From Bacteroidales bacterium (GTDB lineage: Bacteria > Bacteroidota > Bacteroidia > Bacteroidales > UBA932), in contig JAEDLO010000049.1 of NCBI GenBank assembly GCA_016295245.1, positions 1 to 12,152 of the forward strand: a stretch of 12,152 nucleotides of DNA. The letters are read 5' to 3'. Under the pieces are notes generated by a model. That model was not told the DNA's origin and searched no databases. It was given only the letters and a program-made list of their open reading frames with translations. The position numbers and the translations under genes are program-made. Shown piece after piece: positions 7,062-12,152 of this stretch. Position 1 is the first letter of the stretch. Each line of letters opens with the position of its first letter.

Positions 7062-10000
7062 GTGATTCCCATCAATCCTATCACTACATCGTTCGATAAG
7101 GTAGAGACGGTAATCGACTTGAGTTTGCGGAACCTCTTCAGAGGGAACTTAAGTATCTGTGCAGCACCGTTTTCGATGACTCTGTCAGTGGTCTTTACGG
7201 CGTCGAAGAGCTGCATGTCATTTTCAGCGGCGGCCCTGAATCTGATGTTCAGTTCACGGCTTGTCAGACCCGAATCCAGCAGCACTCTGTAAGGCTTTTT
7301 CGGCGCGCTCCAGAAGGCGTAGTCGTCGGTGTAGTAGTCCTGCTCTATCGGACACCAGTTGATCGGGTTTTCGAGTGACATAATGTCGCAGCTGCCGTCA
7401 GCGTATGTCACCGTGACAGTGCCGTTTTCGATGCGGCTCTGCATACTGTTCGTGCTTCCCGCCATCAGCAGGTAGGCGTAGCGTGCCCGGCCTTCGAGAG
7501 GAATGGTCACGGATTCCGGGTAGTTGTCCCAGAGTGATGTGTAAACTATGTTGTGGCCTTCAGCAGGGGAGAGGAAGCGCAGTCCGAGGCCGGTGTCGAA
7601 GACGCCGTCGCGTATGCTTGCCCTGAAGCCGTCGTCCTCGATGGTGTGCATCTCGTCAGGGATGCACCATTCGCCGACGCCCTGCTTCGGGAGTGAGAGG
7701 GTGGTGTAAGGCGAGCGCGGGCTGAGATACTCGTTCCTGAAGATGTCGTCCACGTTAGAGTTGAAGTGGCTGCTGATGTCAACCATCACCGACTTGCGGC
7801 CTACGCGCGCCGAGATGTCTCCAAGGCCCATCTTCTTCATATAGCTCTTTGAGGACACTTTCTTGCGTGAGGCTGTTATGTCCTTGTGCTTGAGGGCTTT
7901 CGGTAGCTTTCTGCGGTCCACCCTGATGACCTGGCTGCGCTCGCGTGTGCCTTCGGTCTGGAGGTAAGCTCCGCCTCCGGCGTTGGTGCGCACGATTATC
8001 CGCAAATCCTGCGGGAAGTTCTGCTCGATTTCATAGACGTCGAAATGTCCCTCGCGGTGGAAGCGGTATGAGAGGTACGGGGTTTTGACGGAAGCCTCGT
8101 CCCAATCGTCAGGGAAGGCTGGCTTGATGACGCACTTGCCGTTCATTGCGTCGGGGATGATGCCGAACAGGCCGTTGATGATGGCCCTGGAAGTCGTGCC
8201 CACATTGTCGGCGAAGTCGCGGTAGGCCTCGTTCTTAGCCTTGTCATAGTAGCTTATCTGGCCGAAGTTGCCCGGACACTGTCCAAGATACATAGCGTCC
8301 AGAAGGTCGCTCTTCAGAAGCTGGAAGCCGGAGTCGTTTCGGCCGGCCTGGAGGTAGGCAAGAGCCATATTGGCGACTTCCTCGTGGGCGACGTTGTTGG
8401 TGCTCCACACGTATGGAAGCCAGTCGGTGGTCGAGATGGTGAAGTATTCGTCGCGTATCTTTGGAAGGCTCAGTCCGAGCTCCTCGGCGGCTTTCTTGTC
8501 ATATTCGAAGCGCACCGGGATGCGCGGGATGCACTCGTCAACATAGCGGGTGGCGCGGAAGGCTTGCTCCGGGGTGCAGGCCTCGCAGTCGATAGGGGTG
8601 TAGATGCTCCAGATGGCGGCGCTCTTGTGAAGGCGCTTGTAGCCCATAAAATCCTGGTACTCAGCCCAGTGGCCGCGGTCTTCCATCCACAGGCGGCTGT
8701 TCATCGCCTCAAGGATGGCCTCAGCCTCCCTGCGGTATGGCTCCGGGTCCTCGCCTATGAGCTCGGCAATGCGGGCGGTGAGCAGGTTAGCGCGGTAGTT
8801 GTAGGCGGACGAGTGGGTTACGGCGCCGCTGTTGTAGTAGAGCGCGTCGCTTGCCCAGATGCAGCAGTAGGCGTCGTAGAGGTGGTCGCCGTCGGGGTCG
8901 AAGTTGCGCTTCTCCCACTCGTGGTGAAGCACGATGGTTGGCCACATCTCCCTCATGAAGCTGGTGTCCGCATCATAGCAGAAGTGGGTCATCAGCTCAT
9001 CGATGAAGTTGAGGTTCATATCGTAGTGGCTCATCTGGTCGGTGCGTTCCGGCAGGCGGCAGATGTAGCCGTTGGAGTACATAGGAGTGCCCCAGACGTG
9101 GGCGGAGCGGCAGAGGTTCTTTTCCGGATCCTGCTGCGGGTGGTCGTAAATCGGCGGCACGTCCCTGACCATACTCTTGGAGTAGGCGCGGAAGTGAGAT
9201 TTCGCCCTTTCGTTCCAGCCGACGACGTCGTTGATGTAGCCTCCGCGCCAGCCGGCATAGGTGGTCCTCCAGCCGTTGGCTCCGTGGAGCACGGTCTTGC
9301 CGTCATAGATGCCGTCCGCAGCGGCCATCAGGTTGGCTCCCAGGGTGTTGAAGAACGGGTCGGGAGTGTCGATGACCACCTGGTCCATAATCCGGCTGCA
9401 GAGTTCCTGCTCCCGGGCGAAGATTTCGTCTCCCTGCTCGCGCTGCGGTACGAAAAGCTCCCCGCGGTGGTCGTAGATGCAGTAGCTCACGCTTCCCGCC
9501 TCCCAGCTGATGTCCTGAAGGCCCTCGCCGCTGTCCGACGGGTCGAAAGCCTCGCGCGGGTCGATGCCCAGGTCGCCATCACGGGTGAAACTGGTGCCGG
9601 CGATGTGCACCTTCAGGGCGCGCAGGCTGACAGGGGAGTCGAAACCGCTGAGCTCGAAGCGCCAGATTGCCCTCTCGCTGCTGAAGGAAGCCATCGCTGT
9701 CAACTTGACTGTGCCGCCGCCCCAGGACTCGTCCTTGAGGGTGTAAATGCGGTAGCCGCCGCGGTATCTTGCCTCGCACCAGTCGGTGCTGTCGAGTTGG
9801 GTCTGAGTGCCTCCTACGCTGAGGAAGAAGCGGAAATTGTAGCTGTCAAGCTTGTCGTAGGTCGCGAATACGGGACGGTCGGAAGTCTCCAGGCGGAACC
9901 TCGTGTGGGTGCCGTAAAGTCCTCGAGTATAGCGGTTTTCCCCGTTGAGGCAGACGATGTCCCGGCCGTCCGGGAAATAACTCATCGTGCGAATCGGGAT

Positions 10001-10069
10001 CTGTGTTTTCGCCAGGCAGAGCGCCGGGCACATCACTAAGGCTAAAAGGGCTGTTTTCAGTGGTCTCAT
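7049..10069 (-). CDS. Secreted DUF4450 / six-hairpin glycosidase-like protein
   Basis: This 1006-residue protein begins with a type I signal peptide (cleavage probably after CLA at residue 20); its Cys residues at 14 and 18 lack a valid lipobox, so it is likely periplasmic rather than a lipoprotein. Residues about 30-230 fit DUF4450, with the family-like opening NGENRYTRGLYGTHTRFRLE. From about 235 to 660 there is an (alpha/alpha)6 glycosidase-like region containing LHGANGWRTTYAGWRGGYIN (261-280), DPDGDHLYDAYCCIWASDAL (391-410), SGAVTHSSAYNY (415-426), STTDWLPYVWSTNNVAHEE (546-564) and the closing GLFGIIPDAMNG (633-644). A C-terminal beta domain runs from about 795 to 1000 (AYLLMAGSTNSMQSRIENG). 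Such proteins occur in Bacteroidota polysaccharide-utilisation loci. I cannot name catalytic residues or substrate. There is no SusC/SusD here. It is transcribed away from recQ and has no clear terminator before pckA. Family recognition is from memory. Confidence 0.82.
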   Translation of the reverse strand: MRPLKTALLALVMCPALCLAKTQIPIRTMSYFPDGRDIVCLNGENRYTRGLYGTHTRFRLETSDRPVFATYDKLDSYNFRFFLSVGGTQTQLDSTDWCEARYRGGYRIYTLKDESWGGGTVKLTAMASFSSERAIWRFELSGFDSPVSLRALKVHIAGTSFTRDGDLGIDPREAFDPSDSGEGLQDISWEAGSVSYCIYDHRGELFVPQREQGDEIFAREQELCSRIMDQVVIDTPDPFFNTLGANLMAAADGIYDGKTVLHGANGWRTTYAGWRGGYINDVVGWNERAKSHFRAYSKSMVRDVPPIYDHPQQDPEKNLCRSAHVWGTPMYSNGYICRLPERTDQMSHYDMNLNFIDELMTHFCYDADTSFMREMWPTIVLHHEWEKRNFDPDGDHLYDAYCCIWASDALYYNSGAVTHSSAYNYRANLLTARIAELIGEDPEPYRREAEAILEAMNSRLWMEDRGHWAEYQDFMGYKRLHKSAAIWSIYTPIDCEACTPEQAFRATRYVDECIPRIPVRFEYDKKAAEELGLSLPKIRDEYFTISTTDWLPYVWSTNNVAHEEVANMALAYLQAGRNDSGFQLLKSDLLDAMYLGQCPGNFGQISYYDKAKNEAYRDFADNVGTTSRAIINGLFGIIPDAMNGKCVIKPAFPDDWDEASVKTPYLSYRFHREGHFDVYEIEQNFPQDLRIIVRTNAGGGAYLQTEGTRERSQVIRVDRRKLPKALKHKDITASRKKVSSKSYMKKMGLGDISARVGRKSVMVDISSHFNSNVDDIFRNEYLSPRSPYTTLSLPKQGVGEWCIPDEMHTIEDDGFRASIRDGVFDTGLGLRFLSPAEGHNIVYTSLWDNYPESVTIPLEGRARYAYLLMAGSTNSMQSRIENGTVTVTYADGSCDIMSLENPINWCPIEQDYYTDDYAFWSAPKKPYRVLLDSGLTSRELNIRFRAAAENDMQLFDAVKTTDRVIENGAAQILKFPLKRFRKLKSITVSTLSNDVVIGLMGITLEK

Positions 10070-10091
10070 AATGTTATTTAAGTATCTCGGG

Positions 10092-10099
10092 CAAAGTTA
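10092..10099 (-). promoter_or_regulatory. Putative -7 box of the DUF4450-type gene
   Basis: The minus strand reads TAACTTTG here, a match to TAnnTTTG, 22 bases before the ATG at 10069. No TTTG box is visible at the usual -33 distance, which would fall at the recQ start. With the plus-strand box at 10113-10120 it makes the 56-base gap a compact divergent promoter region. Confidence 0.45.
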
Positions 10100-10112
10100 A
10101 TCAATAAATCGC

Positions 10113-10120
10113 TATTTTTG
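10113..10120 (+). promoter_or_regulatory. Putative -7 box of recQ
   Basis: TATTTTTG matches TAnnTTTG and ends only 5 bases before the recQ ATG at 10126. With the usual distance from box to first transcribed base, the transcript would begin at or within a few bases of the start codon. No convincing -33 TTTG is present about 20 bases upstream. Confidence 0.5.
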
Positions 10121-10125
10121 TAGAT

Positions 10126-12009
10126 ATGACCAAGGAGGAGGTTCTCAAGACATACTGGGGCTATGACAGCTTCCGTCCGATGCAGGACGAAATTATCACG
10201 GCTGCGCTTGAAGGTCGCGACGTGCTCGCAATCCTGCCGACCGGCGGCGGCAAGTCTTTGTGCTTCCAGCTCCCTGCCCTGATGAAGGAGGGCACGGCGC
10301 TGGTTGTCACGCCTCTGGTCGCCCTGATGAAGGATCAGGTGCGCAATCTCGAGGACAGGGGCATAAGGGCGCTGGCAATCCACGCCGGAATGAACCGCCA
10401 CGAACTCGAGCTCGCCCTGAACAATGCGGCCTACGGCGACTTCAAGTTCCTCTATGTCTCGCCCGAACGCCTTGGCACGGAGCTCTTCCGCTCCTGGCTG
10501 GACCTGCTTAATATCAGCTATCTGGTTGTGGATGAGGCGCATTGCATCTCCCAATGGGGCTATGATTTCCGGCCTGACTACCTCCAGATAGGACGCCTGC
10601 GCGAAAGGGTGGACGCACCGGTAATCGCCCTGACGGCGACCGCTACTCCCCAGGTGGCGGAGGACATAATGGAGCGCCTGGATTTCAGGGAGAAACTGCT
10701 GCTGAAGAGCAGTTTCGAGCGCCCCAACCTCAGTTACATAGTGCGTCACTGCGAAGACAAGACCGGCCAGTTGCTGGACATCTGCCGCGCAGTGGGAGGA
10801 ACGGGAGTGGTGTACCTGCGCCACAGGGCAGGCTGCGAGCAGACTGCCGCCCTGCTTTCGGCAAACGGCGTCAATGCCTCCTTCTACCACGCCGGCCTGA
10901 GCCCCGAGTTGCGCAGCAGTCGTCAGGACGCCTGGATCAGCGGCGAGATACGTGTGATGGTCTGCACCAACGCCTTCGGTATGGGCATCGACAAGCCGGA
11001 TGTGCGCTTCGTGGTCCATCTTGAGCCGCCCGACAGCCCGGAGGCCTACTTCCAGGAAGCCGGACGCGCGGGACGTGACGGCCTGCGCTCCTATGCCGTG
11101 CTGCTCTGGAACGCGAGCGACGTGCGCAAACTGCGCCAGCTGCTGGATGTCTCCTTCCCTTCGCTTGAATACATAGCCGACATCTACCAGAAGATACACA
11201 TCGCCAACTCCATCCCCTACGAGAACGGTGAGGGCTACCGCTTGAAATTCGACATCGGGGAGTTCTGCAAGCGCTTCCGCCTCCAGAGGGCGGGGGTGCA
11301 TTATTCAATAAAGTACCTCGAGCGCTCCGAGCATATCAGCTACAACGAGGACGTGGATGTCCCGACAAGGGTTCGGATACTGCCTTCCAGGGATGATCTC
11401 TACAATATCTCCCTGCCTGACCCCCAGATGGTTACGCTCCTTGAGATGATAATGAGGACCAGCCCGGGAGTCTTCAGCCAGCTGGTCTGCATCAATGAGG
11501 AAAAACTCTCTGCCGCTTGCGGCCTCAGTGTGCCTGCACTCAGAATGCTGCTTTACCGGATGAGCCTCGAACACGTGATAAAATATGTGCCGTGCGAACG
11601 CAGTACCCTGATTACGCTTCACCACAACAGGCTCGTTCCGGGCAATGTCAACCTCCAGCCGGAGCGCTACCGTTTCCTTAAGGAGAACGCGCTCAGGCGT
11701 GTGGACACGATGGTCGAATACATCAGCGAAAACGGACGCTGTCGCTCAGCCTTCCTGCTGGATTATTTCGGCCAGGCGGATGCCCCCGACTGCGGCAGCT
11801 GCGATATCTGCCGCGACAGGCGCAAGAGCGACGCCGGGATGCAGGCCCGGACCCGCAGCCGCATCGCCGCCTTTTTTGAGAGCAACCCTCAGGCAGGGCT
11901 TGCCGGCTTCCGCGCCTACTGCGCCGATCCCGCCAACTCAATGCCTTCCGACGCCGTCAGGCTGCTGAGGGAAATGGTGGATTCCGGGCAGCTCAGGATA
12001 GACCTATAG
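10126..12009 (+). CDS. recQ: RecQ-family ATP-dependent DNA helicase (Bacteroidota form)
   Basis: This is a 627-residue 3'-5' superfamily 2 DNA helicase for recombination and replication-fork repair in the cytoplasm. Motif 0 is YWGYDSFRPMQ (10-20), Walker A LPTGGGKS (37-44), Ia TPLVALMKDQ (62-71), Walker B DEAH with the RecQ-specific aromatic-rich loop CISQWGYDFRP (136-150), motif III ALTATATP (168-175), motif V CTNAFGMGIDKPD (280-292) and motif VI QEAGRAGRDG (310-319). Four cysteines fit a zinc site at 539, 556, 559 and 562 (C-x16-C-GS-C-DI-C). They lie about 200 residues after the helicase core, beyond a winged-helix-like stretch (about 370-500), whereas in E. coli RecQ the zinc site directly follows the core. 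No HRDC domain is recognisable in the last 60 residues. I recall the same layout in Bacteroides RecQ paralogues, so it is a lineage form and not a rearrangement. mtaB follows 22 bases downstream. Confidence 0.95.
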   Translation: MTKEEVLKTYWGYDSFRPMQDEIITAALEGRDVLAILPTGGGKSLCFQLPALMKEGTALVVTPLVALMKDQVRNLEDRGIRALAIHAGMNRHELELALNNAAYGDFKFLYVSPERLGTELFRSWLDLLNISYLVVDEAHCISQWGYDFRPDYLQIGRLRERVDAPVIALTATATPQVAEDIMERLDFREKLLLKSSFERPNLSYIVRHCEDKTGQLLDICRAVGGTGVVYLRHRAGCEQTAALLSANGVNASFYHAGLSPELRSSRQDAWISGEIRVMVCTNAFGMGIDKPDVRFVVHLEPPDSPEAYFQEAGRAGRDGLRSYAVLLWNASDVRKLRQLLDVSFPSLEYIADIYQKIHIANSIPYENGEGYRLKFDIGEFCKRFRLQRAGVHYSIKYLERSEHISYNEDVDVPTRVRILPSRDDLYNISLPDPQMVTLLEMIMRTSPGVFSQLVCINEEKLSAACGLSVPALRMLLYRMSLEHVIKYVPCERSTLITLHHNRLVPGNVNLQPERYRFLKENALRRVDTMVEYISENGRCRSAFLLDYFGQADAPDCGSCDICRDRRKSDAGMQARTRSRIAAFFESNPQAGLAGFRAYCADPANSMPSDAVRLLREMVDSGQLRIDL

Positions 12010-12019
12010 AAATCTTGAG

Positions 12020-12027
12020 TATCTTTG
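12020..12027 (+). promoter_or_regulatory. Putative -7 box of the mtaB-like gene
   Basis: TATCTTTG matches TAnnTTTG in the 22-base gap after recQ and ends 4 bases before the ATG at 12032, the same geometry as upstream of recQ. It suggests the gene has its own start of transcription in addition to possible read-through from recQ. No -33 box is evident. Confidence 0.45.
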
Positions 12028-12031
12028 CGTT

Positions 12032-12152
12032 ATGAAAATCGCTTTCCTGACTCTCGGCTGCAAACTGAACTACGCCGAGACCTCTACATACGAGCGCGGC
12101 TTTCTCGCCGCAGGCCTCCAGCCCGTGCCCTGGAGCGAAAAGGCCGATGTTT
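12032..12152 (+). CDS. mtaB: tRNA t6A37 methylthiotransferase MtaB-like (first 40 residues, runs off the right edge)
   Basis: Only the first 40 codons are in the window. The translation begins MKIAFLTLGCKLNYAETSTY, the typical start of the methylthiotransferase (UPF0004) N-terminal domain; Cys10 in LGCKLN would be the first ligand of its accessory iron-sulphur cluster. The GCKLNxxE form points to the MtaB branch, which adds a methylthio group to N6-threonylcarbamoyladenosine 37 in tRNA, rather than to MiaB or RimO (usually GCxxN with different followers). The radical SAM CxxxCxxC and TRAM domains lie outside. The ATG is 22 bases after recQ. The superfamily is secure; the branch is likely. Confidence 0.85.
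   Translation, partial: MKIAFLTLGCKLNYAETSTYERGFLAAGLQPVPWSEKADV

Noticed and set aside
8384..10039. A 551-codon plus-strand open frame opposite the DUF4450-type gene
   Set aside because: It lies wholly antisense to a gene with clear signal peptide and family motifs. Its product is Val/Ala/Gly-rich with no recognisable motif, as expected from the shadow of a GC-rich gene.
10078..11301. A 407-codon minus-strand open frame opposite recQ
   Set aside because: Antisense to the conserved helicase core; His/Gln/Val-rich product with no motif. It would also cover the divergent promoter region.
1..12152. A defence island, CRISPR, phage or integrative element
   Set aside because: Two helicases could suggest defence, but both are housekeeping RecG and RecQ types with no nuclease, toxin, transposase, integrase or repeat array nearby.

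Overview
The window looks like an ordinary chromosomal segment of a Bacteroidota bacterium, most likely order Bacteroidales with a fairly high GC content (the Alistipes or Cryptobacteroides type would fit, but this is inferred from protein style only). The signs are: TAnnTTTG promoter boxes of the Bacteroidota type before gene starts, no Shine-Dalgarno sites, A-rich stretches upstream of starts, a DUF4450-type secreted glycosidase, a GH35/DUF5597-type lipoprotein, and a RecQ of the Bacteroidota form with its zinc cysteines at the C-terminal end.

Layout. Everything from 1 to 10069 is on the minus strand; everything from 10126 to the end is on the plus strand. Read in the direction of transcription, the minus-strand genes are: a 1006-residue DUF4450/six-hairpin glycosidase-like exoprotein (10069-7049), pckA (6968-5367) ending in a strong intrinsic terminator (about 5343-5299), then a tightly packed run of lemA (5252-4704), a DUF2207 membrane protein (4703-3072), a GH35-like lipoprotein (3040-1334) and recG (1319 to beyond the left edge). 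Gaps in this last run are 0, 31 and 14 bases, so it is probably one operon started from just behind the pckA terminator. On the plus strand a recQ-family helicase (10126-12009) is followed 22 bases later by the first 40 codons of an MtaB-type tRNA methylthiotransferase that runs off the right edge. The 56-base gap at 10070-10125 is a divergent promoter region.

How the genes work together. There is no single pathway. pckA is the central carbon enzyme joining oxaloacetate and PEP and has the codon use of a strongly expressed gene. The two glycosidase-like proteins act outside the cytoplasm on glycans but have no SusC/SusD neighbours here. LemA and DUF2207 form a recurrent envelope pair of unknown function. 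RecG and RecQ are DNA-repair/recombination helicases at opposite ends of the window.

No stretch longer than 114 bases lacks a gene. I found no tRNA, rRNA, CRISPR array, insertion sequence, phage gene or attachment site. I do not see convincing evidence for an undescribed system. The points most worth a second look are the near-leaderless promoter geometry of recQ and mtaB, the LemA-DUF2207-GH35-RecG cluster with its apparently reduced DUF2207 protein, and the catalytic assignment of the DUF4450 protein.
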